Assembly: GCA_964603905.1 (NCBI GenBank)
Contig: CAZRWH010000004.1
Location: 1 to 61,515 of the forward strand
Direction: 5' to 3'
DNA length: 61,515 bases
Source of the DNA: CAZRWH01 sp964603905
GTDB lineage: Bacteria; Patescibacteriota; Gracilibacteria; UBA1369; UBA12470
The translations under genes were made by a program, and so were the position numbers. Shown here one piece after another: positions 8,357 to 19,052 of the stretch (its first letter is position 1; every line of letters begins with the position of its first letter). The notes under the pieces are model-generated. The model was not told the DNA's origin and did no database searches. It was given only the letters and a program-made list of their open reading frames with translations.

Positions 8357-9373
8357 CTAAGAGAACAAATTTTTATTCTCTACAACCCAATCATATAACT
8401 TCTTTACGCCTTCTTCTACAGAAACCTTAGGCTCCCATCCAAAATCCCTAGAAGCTTTTGTAATATCACAAACAAAAACAGGCTGATCTCCAGGGCGCCA
8501 ATCATCAAAAGATTTTTCAATTTTTTTGCCACTAAACTCTTCCAAAAATGCGAGAAGCTCTAGAAGTGACATCTGATTAGAACTACCACCTCCAATGTTG
8601 TAAACCTGTCCAGCAATCTTATCAATATTTTGGATGCACATGTCATAAGCGTTCACGAGGTCCTCGACAAAAAGAACATCACGAACCTGTTTTCCGTCTC
8701 CATAAATAGTCAGGTCCTTCCCAAGGACAGTCGCAATAATGAACCAAGCAACCCATCCTTGGTCTTCGACGCCGAACTGGCGGTAACCGTAGATACAAGA
8801 TTGACGACAAACGACAGTTTTAAGACCATAAATTCGAGCATAATCTCTGACATATTGATCTGCAGCCCCCTTGCTACATCCGTAAGGTGAGTGGAAGTCG
8901 AGAAGTCGATTTTCTGGAACTCCATTTGGCAAATCGGCGTATTCATAACGTCCATTAACTTCGTGAGTTTTGACATCTTCCATTCCTCCATAAACTTTGT
9001 TGGTAGAAGAGTAGATGACAATCGGTTGTTTTTCAGCAAGTCTGCAAGCCTCAAGAACGTTGAATGTTCCAAGAGCGTTAATGTCGAAATCCTCTCGTGG
9101 ATCAACCACAGAAGTTGTAACGGCAACCTGTCCAGCGAGGTGAATAACTGCGTCATAACCTTTGCCAATCTCTTCTTTAAGAGCATCTGCGTCTCGAATA
9201 TCTGCGCGTACAACGCCGACATTTGGATGTGATTCCTGAATCCATTTGAGATTAGATTCGGTTCCTTTTCTCGAAAAATTGTCAAAAATTGTCACGTCAT
9301 TACCTTGGTCCAAAAAATGCTTTGCACTATTGCAACCTATAAAACCGGCCCCACCGGTGATAAGAATTTTCAT
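8357..9373 (-). CDS. CDP-tyvelose (CDP-paratose 2-) epimerase-like SDR
   Basis: A 338-residue extended SDR. GGAGFIG at residues 7-13 binds NAD. The specific marks are YSSTNKVYGG near 124-133 and the long run SPYGCSKGAADQYVRDYAR followed by CRQSCIYGYRQFG and EDQGWVAWF, which characterise RfbE-type CDP-paratose 2-epimerases. RfbE makes CDP-tyvelose, a 3,6-dideoxyhexose of surface antigens. The upstream pathway (rfbF, rfbG, rfbH, rfbS) is not in the window, so a related substrate is possible. Its 3' end contains a possible hairpin preceding the heptamer array at 8313-8348. Confidence 0.82.
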   Translation of the reverse strand: MKILITGGAGFIGCNSAKHFLDQGNDVTIFDNFSRKGTESNLKWIQESHPNVGVVRADIRDADALKEEIGKGYDAVIHLAGQVAVTTSVVDPREDFDINALGTFNVLEACRLAEKQPIVIYSSTNKVYGGMEDVKTHEVNGRYEYADLPNGVPENRLLDFHSPYGCSKGAADQYVRDYARIYGLKTVVCRQSCIYGYRQFGVEDQGWVAWFIIATVLGKDLTIYGDGKQVRDVLFVEDLVNAYDMCIQNIDKIAGQVYNIGGGSSNQMSLLELLAFLEEFSGKKIEKSFDDWRPGDQPVFVCDITKASRDFGWEPKVSVEEGVKKLYDWVVENKNLFS

Positions 9374-9393
9374 TTCTATTTTTAATTAAAAGT

Positions 9394-10542
9394 TTATCGA
9401 AGCGAATTATACGCCTCCTCAACCTTGTCCACAATCTTTTCCCAGCTATATCGAGTCCGCACCATGTGAAGTGCGTTCTTCTTTAAATTATTAAGCTTTC
9501 CGCGATCACGCAGAACGCTGATCATTGCATTTGCAAGTTCATCAGGTTTGTCAGGCTGAACAAGAATTCCTGTCTCTCCATTAACAACAAAATCCACAAT
9601 TCCACCACTCGGACAGGTTATAACAGGTACGCCACAAGCCATTGCTTCTACGAACGAAACTCCAAAACCTTCAAATCGCGATGGTCTTACAAACAGATCA
9701 GCCGATCTAAGAAGATCCGGGATCTCTTTGTGTTGCAAAGTCCCGAGAAACTTAACACGGTCTTCAATTCCGAGGTTTTTAGCCATCGATTTTAACTCAT
9801 CGCCCATAGGTCCTTCTCCGGCAATTTCGAGAGTAGCTTCTGGAAACTCTCCAGCAACCGCTCCAAAAGCTCTCACCAAAGTATCGATGCCATTTCTAGG
9901 GATCAAGGTCGAGGTTGTAACAACTTTAAACCCATCAGGAGCGTCTTTTTTAGGATGGAAAACGTGAGTATCAACACCGTTCGGGATTATTACAGTCTTG
10001 CCAGCTCCCATTTCAATCGCACGATCCCGAGAATAATTACTAACACATGCACAAACAGCACTTTCTCGAAGGCCAATCTTCGCCCATCGTCTCGCAAGTT
10101 GAAGCCAAACGCTTCCCAGAATCTTTGCAACTCGTCCATGAAGAACCATTTCTTCAGTGTAGGCGAGAGGATTTTGAACAGTTGAATAGAGAGGGATATC
10201 AAATTTACGAGACAATCTCGCACCGATATAAGCCTGAGGGAAAACTTGTTTTGCATGCAAAATATCAGCCTTATTCTTTCTCAAAAAATCACCAATAAAC
10301 CGCATAGAAGCCTCGGTATACATAACGCTTTGGAAATTACGCACACGCTTATACGGCACCGAGTGAACAGTAATGTTTTTATGAGGGAAAATCTCTTTGA
10401 TCGAGTCGCTATTACCAACAAAAACATCAACTTTGTGACCTCTCTTGGCGAGACCTTTTATAACTTCGACGATGTGAATTTCGGCACCACCAAGATCTTT
10501 CGGATCTAGGTCGCCGCAGATGAATACAGATTTCATTTTCAT
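9394..10542 (-). CDS. GT4 family glycosyltransferase
   Basis: A GT-B enzyme of about 382 residues. A GTG at 10560 would overlap the upstream lipoprotein stop; I prefer the ATG at 10542 (MKMKSVFICGD), which begins at the fold's first strand. GT4 marks: DLGGAEIHIVEVIKGLAKRG in the acceptor domain, KVVTTSTLIPRNGIDTL, LEIAGEGPMGDEL, and RPSRFEGFGVSFVEAMACG containing the donor-site E-x7-E. The ACVSNYSRDRAIEMG segment is the typical linker. Part of the surface-polysaccharide operon; donor unknown. Confidence 0.86.
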   Translation of the reverse strand: MKMKSVFICGDLDPKDLGGAEIHIVEVIKGLAKRGHKVDVFVGNSDSIKEIFPHKNITVHSVPYKRVRNFQSVMYTEASMRFIGDFLRKNKADILHAKQVFPQAYIGARLSRKFDIPLYSTVQNPLAYTEEMVLHGRVAKILGSVWLQLARRWAKIGLRESAVCACVSNYSRDRAIEMGAGKTVIIPNGVDTHVFHPKKDAPDGFKVVTTSTLIPRNGIDTLVRAFGAVAGEFPEATLEIAGEGPMGDELKSMAKNLGIEDRVKFLGTLQHKEIPDLLRSADLFVRPSRFEGFGVSFVEAMACGVPVITCPSGGIVDFVVNGETGILVQPDKPDELANAMISVLRDRGKLNNLKKNALHMVRTRYSWEKIVDKVEEAYNSLR

Positions 10543-10559
10543 ACAGAAAACAAAATACA

Positions 10560-10940
10560 CTACTTCGCCAAAATTGCCACAATTTCTCCCGTAGAATTGT
10601 AGGCAAGTGTGTATGTGACGTCTCCTGCCCAGACCAAGGCAATTTTGGATACGTTTGAGTCATTTAGCTCAAGGCCTTGCCCAAAATTTATTCTTTGAAT
10701 TCCAAAATAGAATTCGTCGCCATCAGAAGGTTCAAAAACCTTAACATTATCAACTTGCATCCCTGGGTTTTGCTCTAGGAAGTCAGAGCGAACCATTTGT
10801 GCTGCGGGATTAAGAACCTGTACTTCGGGTAGTGACTCTACAGGCAACTCCTTTTCACCACAACCAGTGGCAATCATCAAAGCGACAGCAGCTTGCGCCA
10901 AAACGCCTGCTCGACGATATGAACATTTTTCTAAGCTCAT
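10560..10940 (-). CDS. Putative lipoprotein
   Basis: A 126-residue protein with a positively charged start (RR), a hydrophobic stretch ending in MIATGC (lipobox ATGC, cysteine at 27) and a soluble C-terminal part. The mature region has no motif I recognise. Its leader contains TTTAAC 9 nt before the ATG, within the loop of a 7-bp hairpin (AGTATTT/AAATACT, 10938-10956). It sits between a FemAB-like transferase and a GT4 enzyme, suggesting an envelope role, but this is only context. Confidence 0.65.
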   Translation of the reverse strand: MSLEKCSYRRAGVLAQAAVALMIATGCGEKELPVESLPEVQVLNPAAQMVRSDFLEQNPGMQVDNVKVFEPSDGDEFYFGIQRINFGQGLELNDSNVSKIALVWAGDVTYTLAYNSTGEIVAILAK

Positions 10941-10980
10941 AGTATTTGGGTTAAATACTAAAGGACTTAATTTTAATATT

Positions 10981-11859
10981 TTATTTGATTTTATGCAAAA
11001 TCCTAGAATACAAACTCACGCAACTTGCAGGTAAAAACTTCATATCCAGCGCAATGAGCTTAGCCAGAAGTCCAGACTTCCCATCAGGGCAATTATCGCC
11101 ACGATACCAAATAGGAAGCTCTCGACCACCCCATCGGTGCTTGAATTTGTAATGAGAAGAACCTTTTAGAGTGCTCCCAAAATCAACCTCGTAGAGCCCC
11201 CTCTTGCATGCTCGCTGAATCGCAAAAGCGTACAGAGCGTTATTAACTCCTCGAAACTGTTTCTTCGAAGCATTTCCCCAAATATGCATCCGTTTATTGA
11301 AAACAAAAACCAGTAGCCCACCAATAAACTCTCCATCTTTCTGAGCCAAATAAAGTTCCATCTCGTCTTGAAAAAGTTCCGCCAATTTCTCAAAAGCAAT
11401 CTTCGGCAAAGGGATACGATTCATCCCTTGCATCGTCTTAACATACAGCTTGTAATAAGCCTTTAAGTGCTTTTTGTCAGATTCAAATTTATAAACCTGG
11501 ATACCGTCATTTTCAGCTCGGTTCACCATGTTTCGGTGTTTTTGATGAACGGCTTTTTTTAAAATTTCTTCAAAATCTTTGCCTTTGACATCCAGATCAA
11601 AAGTTACAAACGGAGACCCAATTGCCCCATCCAATTCCTCAAGTGAAAAGATCTCAACGTCACCCGGCAAATCTATTTCCCCAAGAGGTCCACAATAGTC
11701 GGAAAGCGGAAGAGACGATCCACGAAAAACCGGCAAAACGCCCTTGTCTGTAGTTATTGTTTCAGTTTTTCCACGCAAAACAAATTCAAGAAACTTTGTC
11801 CACTCCGGAAGGTGGAAAATCGTTCCGCCGTGTTTTTTAACAAAATCTCTAGAGTACAT
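10981..11859 (-). CDS. FemAB/GNAT-like acyltransferase
   Basis: A 292-residue protein of the FemAB-type GNAT superfamily. The C-terminal GNAT half shows MELYLAQKDGEFIGGLLVFV, GNASKKQFRGVNNALYAFAI and DFGSTLKGSSHYKFKHRWGG, a pattern shared with FemX/FemAB and the XrtA-associated FemAB-like proteins. Such enzymes transfer aminoacyl or acyl groups to cell-wall or glycan amino groups. Its ATG overlaps the 3' end of the DegT-like aminotransferase gene by 11 nt, so an amino sugar made by one may be acylated by the other (inference). Confidence 0.75.
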   Translation of the reverse strand: MYSRDFVKKHGGTIFHLPEWTKFLEFVLRGKTETITTDKGVLPVFRGSSLPLSDYCGPLGEIDLPGDVEIFSLEELDGAIGSPFVTFDLDVKGKDFEEILKKAVHQKHRNMVNRAENDGIQVYKFESDKKHLKAYYKLYVKTMQGMNRIPLPKIAFEKLAELFQDEMELYLAQKDGEFIGGLLVFVFNKRMHIWGNASKKQFRGVNNALYAFAIQRACKRGLYEVDFGSTLKGSSHYKFKHRWGGRELPIWYRGDNCPDGKSGLLAKLIALDMKFLPASCVSLYSRILHKIK

Positions 11860-12781
11860 TTTTAAGTTTTATAAGAACTTGCGGATGGAGAGGAAGGTTG
11901 ATTACGGTTCGCGATAACAGATCTGCATTCGGCATTCCTCCTGCAGCATTATACCAAAGCCGATCTCCAAAAACCGACTGCTTTCTAAGTTTTAGCAAAA
12001 TCTCATCACGCTTATTCGGATCATCATCGAGCAAACGAATCGAGAAGTTAAAAGGACAAGATCCTTCAGGCATTTTTTGCATAGTGAATTTTTCCGCAAG
12101 CCCAAGCTTCTCAAACTGACCAACAAGTTGCCCATAAACCTCATGATTTTTTGATTCATTGAAGCCAAAGGTAAGCCATGAAGCTTTCAATACATTCCAT
12201 TTCTCGATTTCGCATTCCGGCAAATCTTTACTCGCACGAACAGAGTTGATTAGTGCTCGTTGAGGCCCGCCAATTTTAAGAAAAATCTCCTTCCAACTAT
12301 ATCGATCCGAAAGCAGATGTTCGTAAGGTTCATCAAGGTTTTCATCGGTATCAACAAGCCCACCGCGAATATTAGGCATCTGTTTCCCAAGGCTATAAAA
12401 AGCGAAGTCTCCTTCTCGCTGCTTTGAAACAAAGTGCGCACAATCCTCTAGAACGACCGTATCATTCGGCATCTCACTCCTCGCACCAAAAGTATGACAA
12501 ACCAGCGTGATGGGGAACTTGTGAGCATCTTTTAAATCCATATTAAAAGTGTCCAAATTCGCATCAGCGAAGGTGATTTTATACCCATTGCGACGGAAAA
12601 CTTCTGGAACAACAGGACAAATAAACGCCGGCAACAAAACTTGCTTCGGCAAATCCTTCAGGCTGCTGTTTTTGAGCGTAAAATCCAAAGCAGACCGCAA
12701 ATAGTTGAAGTAAAGACCGCTCATTTTGTGAGCTCGAACAAGATCACCAAGTCCTAATGTAAGAAGATTATCTATTGTCAT
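11849..12781 (-). CDS. DegT/DnrJ/EryC1-like PLP-dependent aminotransferase
   Basis: A protein of about 310 residues from the ATG at 12781; longer readings to 12907 translate heptamer repeats and are rejected. Fold marks: LLPAFICPVVPEVFRRNGY near 49-67, VLEDCAHFVSKQ near 110-121 (PLP-binding aspartate region) and FYSLGKQMPNIRGG near 128-141, where K133 is the likely Schiff-base lysine (the family's SFxxxK..GxGG motif in divergent form). It is about 60 residues shorter than typical DegT enzymes. Probably aminates a keto-sugar. Coupled to the FemAB-like gene by an 11-nt overlap. Confidence 0.7.
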   Translation of the reverse strand: MTIDNLLTLGLGDLVRAHKMSGLYFNYLRSALDFTLKNSSLKDLPKQVLLPAFICPVVPEVFRRNGYKITFADANLDTFNMDLKDAHKFPITLVCHTFGARSEMPNDTVVLEDCAHFVSKQREGDFAFYSLGKQMPNIRGGLVDTDENLDEPYEHLLSDRYSWKEIFLKIGGPQRALINSVRASKDLPECEIEKWNVLKASWLTFGFNESKNHEVYGQLVGQFEKLGLAEKFTMQKMPEGSCPFNFSIRLLDDDPNKRDEILLKLRKQSVFGDRLWYNAAGGMPNADLLSRTVINLPLHPQVLIKLKNVL

Positions 12782-12828
12782 AGCGGGAGTAGTATAGAAC
12801 GTGGAGGTTGGAGTGTAAACTGTAGAAA

Positions 12829-12946
12829 GACATAAGACATATGACACATGACTTATGGATGTTTTTTGATATTTAAATTTCGTTTTGCGATAGCAAAACA
12901 CCACCACTGTTCACTGTCCACTGTCCACTATTCACTACTCACTAAT
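12829..12946 (+). repeat. Heptamer array, hairpin and second heptamer array
   Basis: Three parts in one stretch. Array 1 (12829-12856): GACATAA, GACATAT, GACACAT, GACTTAT. Hairpin (12882-12899): GTTTTGC-GATA-GCAAAAC, perfect 7-bp stem. Spacer ACCAC (12900-12904), then array 2 (12905-12946): CACTGTT, CACTGTC, CACTGTC, CACTATT, CACTACT, CACTAAT. The last units run into the 3' end of the giant gene and supply its stop codon and final residues. The 12782-12934 stretch holds no gene. Confidence 0.85.
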
Positions 12947-15900
12947 AAGCGCAATCTCATCATAACTATACGGCGATCCATTATGATGCCCAAGTACATG
13001 TGTCCCGTTAAGCTTAACTATTTTCAAGCTGCCGTCTTTGTTACGAAGTCGCGAAGCCTTGATAAGATCAGGGAACTGTCCTCCTCGATTTGTACAGTGT
13101 CCAAGAATTTGAGCTTCTTTTGCAGGCACACCAACTCCGGCATATCCATTTTCGTGAGCAAAATTACAAACGGTGTCGTACATATACTGGTAACATTTTT
13201 CGGCACTAACTTGATCCATGAAACTCTCGAAAGGATTAGGTCCGAACCATAAATATTTTTTACCATCTTCTCCTTCGACATTTAGTAGCATCACAAGACC
13301 GACACATTTGCCCGTGTCTTCATCTTTTAGTACCAGCTCAAAATAGTTTGGATTCTCCCACATTGTTCCGTCTCCAGCCAGACATAGATACGCCCCCATT
13401 CGTGAGCTAGCCGTTTCGGCAGTCTTGGTGAAGAATCCACGGATATGTCTTTTTTTGCGAGATTTTTCAACAGTTTTATCTCTCGACCCTCCCATCCGGC
13501 GTTCTTTTTCTTCAACTTCAACAATCTCATCGTATTTAGCAAGTTCAGCGAAAACAAGGTTGATATCTTGAGCAAAAAGTTCTTCGAGCTTCGCATTAAT
13601 TTTGAATTTTTCTTCAGCACGCATCGAGAACAGGGCAGGTAGTACTTGTTCATTCAGGACGTCTATACTCCAATGAGATTCAAGTTCGGAGATAGCAGCG
13701 TCAAACCGTTCGCGGTACGCATCTTTGGACTCTTGACTGTCGAAGTCAAGATTTGTACAGAACATATGCACAAGCTGCTTTTTGAGAACTCCGAATCGGC
13801 GATCGGAAGGGATTTTCTCATTATGAAAGGTATTGTTGATACGTTTTTGTTGTTTCGGATTCAAAGCGTACTCCTCATTTGGTGCAAAAATTTGTTGATA
13901 GGCAGCCATAACTTGATTGTAAGTATCAGCATCCTCCATAAAAGATTCAAAGATATCGTGTCTAAGAAGATGCTTGGTGTTTTCACCATAAATAGTTGAA
14001 AGCTCATTCCACAGCATGTAGTGCTGAGTTGTTGGATCTTTTTCAGACCTAATAGAGTCTGCAGTGTTTTGAACGTAATCTCGCATGTCTTCCTGGTATG
14101 CGTATTTGTATGTTATTACCAAATCCAAAACATCGGTGTCGATAGCGACAGATTTGCTGAGCTCGATAATATTAGCTTTAATCTCATCTCTCTCAGATTC
14201 AAAAGGGTCAGGTTCGCCTTCTTGAGGTTTTGGAAGCTGCGACAGTTTTGCTTTTTCTTGATCGATTTGTTCTCCAACCCCACTAGCCACTCTCATCGTC
14301 TCAGATATAAATATACAAACCATCTTGCCCTCAGTGTTTAGGTCGGAGATCTCTTTGAATTGAGGTAAAGCTTTTTCATCAAACAAATCATCCACCTTTT
14401 TATCAAAAGCTTTTTTAAGAGGTTCTTTGTCAGGGCCATGAGCAAGTATGAAATTCTGAACACGTTCGATACGACCTGTATAGTCACTTAAAAGTTCTAG
14501 ATCCTCATTAGTCCCATCTTTAAGTTTGTAACCAAGGAGTCCAGTCAAAACAACAGGATATCCTTCTCGGTCAAATTTGTACTCTTCGACATGCTCAAGT
14601 TGGTCTCCGCAGAGCCAATTCTTTTGGTGATTTGAATAGTCGCCTTTAGGGAAGACCATCTTCATCAAAACGCCAAACTCATGCGACTTTCTAATCTCCT
14701 CAGGTGGAGGAGTAGGGCCTATTAAAAGCTTGCTATTTTCTTTTAGATTATAGATCCACTCTTCAGCTTTCTCAGGCCCTTCATTTCTGTAAATCATTAT
14801 ATATCTATCAAAACCTTCACTGTCATAAGGGATCCCTGCCTCAGCATATTCAAAAAATGCAGTCAAATTCAAAAGGCTACTTTCAACACAGCTTATACGC
14901 TCGTTAATAGGCATGCTGGACAAAGTTTCTAGGCCTTTCACAGGATACTTGGTCAAGCTTTTTGCGTATTCAAAATAAATGTCGAATGCATATGATGTAA
15001 TTACTCCTCTTCTATAACCAATATTTTCAATAGTCTGCATAAACTCAAAGAAACGGCTATATGGCCTCTGTTCAGTTGTTAAATATGAGTAATAAGCATC
15101 GAAACGGTGATCATCTTTTATCAAACCTAAATCTTTGGAAGATTGGAGTAGTTCTATGCATTTATCTGGATAATCGGCTGGAGAGTCAAGAACAGCCTTA
15201 AGTTTTTTGAAGCGGTCATCACTATCCCCATAAAGTCCAAATAGAAGAGCAAGTTCACTAGCATGTTCCTCAGGGTCAGTGTATTTTTTGCCGGGGTTAC
15301 GCAATATTCCGATATATTCGCTTAGTATTCCAGGGCTGTCATTGCAGGCATAACTAAGCCTAGCAAGAGAAGGAAGTAAGTGATGTTCGTTGCTATCACA
15401 TAGGTCGGCACATATGCGAAACACAGCCGAATCATAAAGTTTGTTTTGGTTGCGATTATAAGCAGTGTGACTTTGAATAAAAGTAAGTAAAACGCTTGTA
15501 CTATGTTTTTTTGCAATAGACATTATTCTCTCAAAAGCAGACAGCTCAATATAACGCAGATTTGCGTTAATCAATGCATCTATGCAGTTATTCCCATGAA
15601 TCATAATAGCGTCATGCATTAGCTCTATTCGGCTCAAGTCATGCTCATCTCCATAGCAGAAAACTCGCTCCCCACGGGCAAGATGAGAGAGATAATCTGC
15701 TCCAAATCTTTTCTGCGCAAGTGATGCGTAGTATTTATATTTAGGGTCTTTTTCGGCAAGAGCTTCAAACGCTTTGGCAATGTTGCTTTCTGGGAGGTAT
15801 TCACCCCTTGTTCCTGGTGTAAGAGAGTAAACACAAGGATATTGTTCATCTCCAACCTGACACCCAGAAAAGCAGGCAGCTTCAAACAATTTAAAAGCAG

Positions 15901-16943
15901 CATCATTATCAGGACAAATTCGGCTACAATTTTTAAGAAAATCAATGCGAGAGTTTATAACGATACGGCTCTTGGTTATAAAATTCGCAAAAACATCAAA
16001 GCGCATATCGGATTTCCCTTGGTAGCAAAAAGATCTGGCCTTCTCTTTCACCTGTTCGCTATCTAGTAGGCAATCTCTTTGAAAAACGTTTTGGTGTTGA
16101 TTGTCCTTGGTCATTTCGACAGCGGCCTCAACCCAGTCTTCAGCCCGGAAGCAGTAATCATATCCTGGCTCGGAATATGTTTCGTATCCAGGCGACATTC
16201 TTTTCAAAATATTAAGTTTTTGGAGTCCGTCTGTCTCCTCAACAAGATCCGCAAATATTTTGAATCTCCTAGGGTCAGCACCATAGCATGGATAAGCCTC
16301 GGCCAAACTTTGAAACTCATCTTTTTTGCCAGATTTAATAAGTCTCACAAAAACATCAAAACGTGCATTATCGTCGCCATATAAATCAGAAATTTTCGCA
16401 AGGGCATCAAAAGCTGGATAGTCGTTAGACCTAAGAAGCCCCAAAAACGTATTAAATCTATGATCATCAGTTTTGTAAGCATGGTAGGCATCTGCTACAT
16501 CTCGGGTTACATCACTTTCATCACTTTCAATTAAGTTTTTTATAGTCTCAAATCTTTCGCTACTGATATTTTTACCGGCGCGGCGATTTTTGAGAAGTTC
16601 CATGAAAATCGACTTGTAAGAACCTGAGTGGCTATCTTCCTTAGCCATAAACTCCTCAGTGTCTTCATCTTCAAACCCAAGCTCCTTGCGCTGTTGAAGC
16701 ATCTTTCGTACTTGTTCGTGATAGCTAGACAAGAATTGGGCCTGTTCTTCACCTCCGTGTCCTTCATCAAAAAACCCAAAGATATTTCTCGCATTAATAA
16801 GGAATGCAACATCTAGAAACCTTTCTTCTTTAATCAATTTTAAACAAAAATCGTATCTCTCATCGATATCTCCAAAAACAGAAGAAGCCTTAAGTAGCCA
16901 TTCCGCATAAGCAGTGCCTCTTTCACATGCCAATTCCACGAAG
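12935..16943 (-). CDS. Giant repeat protein of unknown function, 5' end lost in gap
   Basis: At least 1335 residues; the N-terminus lies in the gap at 16944-17043. The protein is helical-looking and soluble. Irregular repeats recur with the core Y-G-D/A-D-x-x-R-F-x-x-F/K-x-x-L-I (for example YGDDNARFDVFVRLIKSG, YGADPRRFKIFADLVE, YGDSDDRFKKLKAVLDS, TDDHRFNTFLGLLRS), suggesting a solenoid. The last 170 residues differ: WFGPNPFESFMDQVSAEKC and YDTVCNFAHENGYAGVGVP resemble a GNAT-like acyltransferase core (inference). I do not recognise the family. Downstream of the GT4-deacetylase gene; its 3' end is overrun by heptamer repeats. Confidence 0.75.
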
Positions 16944-17043
16944 NNNNNNNNNNNNNNNNNNNNNNNNNNNNNNNNNNNNNNNNNNNNNNNNNNNNNNNNN
17001 NNNNNNNNNNNNNNNNNNNNNNNNNNNNNNNNNNNNNNNNNNN
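16944..17043. other. Assembly gap (100 N)
   Basis: A run of exactly 100 N, the conventional size for a gap of unknown length. It removes the 5' end of the giant repeat gene and the 3' end of the GT4-deacetylase gene, both on the minus strand. Reading frames that run through the N block are artefacts. Confidence 0.98.
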
Positions 17044-19052
17044 CTATCCAATTCAGAAGATTCAAATTCCCATGAATGCATCAATAGAACCAAGTGAGGA
17101 GGAGTTTTTTTCTTCTTTTGAATACGGAAAATTCGATTAAGCTCTTGCTTAAGCTTCTCTTCTGGCAAGTTCAAGAATCGATATATCGTCATTACATGAT
17201 ATTTAGCGACAGGAATACAACGTTTAATAAAAGTGAAGTGTGGCGCTGGGTCAAAAGTAACAGGGAGGCCAGTAATGCCAGATTTTTGATATGCAACAGG
17301 TAATCCACCAGCAAATGAAGAGTAAGAGGAGTCGTATTTAAAGCCATTTTCTGACAAGATTTCGTAAGTCTCATCGTCCGCAACCATGTTTGGAGCACGG
17401 AAGCTAACAGGTCGTGTCAGTTCAGCAGATTCAAAAGCTGATAAAGACTTTCCAATATAATTCATCTTTTCAGCTTTCGTAAGAGGGCGATCTTGCAAGA
17501 ACCATTTGGCTGGTCCCCAAAGGCCGTGATAATGCCCATGAACGCCAAGCTCGTGACCGTCTTCGTCGTATTGTTTGAGTTTTTCTTGCAACTCTGAAAC
17601 CATATTTCCTTGGACAAAAACTGTAGATTTAAACTCTTGTTGATCTGCAAAATCTTTGAACTTAGGCAGGAAGTTTTTGCAAGTTTCAACACTTGCAGAA
17701 AGACCTTGGGATTGATCTTTGGAACCGTGATTGCGTTCAAGGTCAACAGTGATTGAACACAGAACAGGGTCTTTGAATTTGGTAGGCTTTGTCGAGATTT
17801 TTAAGAACTTAGCCCGATCAGCCATGCGGCCTAAAACTCTATGAGGGAAACGTGGATCTCTCCATATATCAGAGAACTTTTCTCTGGCGGATATACCCTT
17901 TAGGTCCATCAAAACTCTGTTGTAAACTTCGTAAGTTTTTTTTGCGGCGTTATCCCAAGTCATACCAGACTCTTCAAGTATAGCTCGACTAGCTTCCCCC
18001 ATGTTTTTTAGATGGGGGTGAGAAGCAAACCTTTTTAAGTACTCGGCAATTTCGTGAGGCGAGCCAGGATGGATCAGATATCCGTTAACATCTTCCTTTA
18101 CAAGCTTTTTGTTATCACCGACATTTGTTGCCAAAATTGGAAGCTTGCAAGCACAAGCCTCAAGAAGGGTTAACGATTGACCTTCAGAATGAGAAGGTAA
18201 TACAAAAATATCTGCAGATTTATACTCTTCGATTAATTCTCGTCCTTCTTTTCTTCCGATAAATTTAACGACCCTAGTAAGCTTGAACTGTTTAACAAGT
18301 TTCTTCAAATTTTGGATTTCATAACCATAGCCAACAAGTCTAACTTCGAGCTGGTTTTTATATCCTGCCCTTGCCAGTAAATGAACACCTTTAATAAGGG
18401 AAGAAACATCTTTGATCGGATCAAAACGCCCAACGAAAAGAACACGGAAAACATCATCATCTCGCTCAGGAACTTCGATCTTGTCATATTCAGATACATC
18501 GATGCCGTTCGGGATAACCGCGATACGTTTATTTACATTTTTCAAATTCAAAAAATTCTCCGCAACAGTAATCATGCGATCGTACTTAATCCTCGTCAAA
18601 AGGTCCCTCTCAACCGAAGCATAAAACCCGCTTTTTTTGAAAAATAAGCTAGTTCCGTGAACTGTATAAACCACAGGCAGTCCACAAAGAAATTTCGCGA
18701 ATCTAGCAGGGTAAGAGCTCAAAAAAGCGTGTGCATGAATCAAGTCAAAATGCTCTTTCATATGAAGTCTCCGTATGTATAAACCTGCCCTTGAGCACCA
18801 CGAAACTCTAGCCGGTATGCTGTGGAACCTAGAACGGAAACCAATTCTATGGACTATCAATTTGCCATCCATAAGAACCTCTTTCTTTTTTTTACGTCGT
18901 CCCTTGCCACGCAAATCACGAGTAACAAGATGGATTTTCATGCCGAAATCTTCAATAAATCTTTTTGCTAACTCTTCAATGTGTCGTTGCGCCCCTCCGA
19001 TGATTGGATCCCAGCTATCGATAACCATGCATATCTTTCGTGGCTTTGGCAT
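17044..19052 (-). CDS. GT4 glycosyltransferase fused to NodB polysaccharide deacetylase, 3' end lost in gap
   Basis: A two-domain protein, 669 residues visible. Residues 1-385 are GT4: DPIIGGAQRHIEELA, FRVLFVGRFDPIKDVS and SHSEGQSLTLLEACACKLPIL with the donor glutamate. Residues about 430-669 are NodB: motif 1 ITVDLE, motif 2 HGHYH (metal histidines), motif 3 SFRAPN, motif 4 YDSSYS, motif 5 LLMHSWEF. All catalytic motifs appear intact. The fusion suggests a sugar is added and then de-N-acetylated in one protein. TTTAAC lies 10 nt before the ATG, with a TAGAAT -10 candidate at 19078-19083. Confidence 0.88.

Noticed and set aside
12782..12907. N-terminal extension of the DegT-like protein to 12907
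   Set aside because: The extra 42 residues are translated heptamer and hairpin sequence; the ATG at 12781 gives a normal start.
12905..12946. CRISPR-like array
   Set aside because: Units are 7 nt, directly adjacent and without spacers; no cas gene is near.
16923..17065. Reading frames continuing through the N block, linking the two flanking genes
   Set aside because: The frames pass only because N has no stop codon; the real gap length and sequence are unknown.
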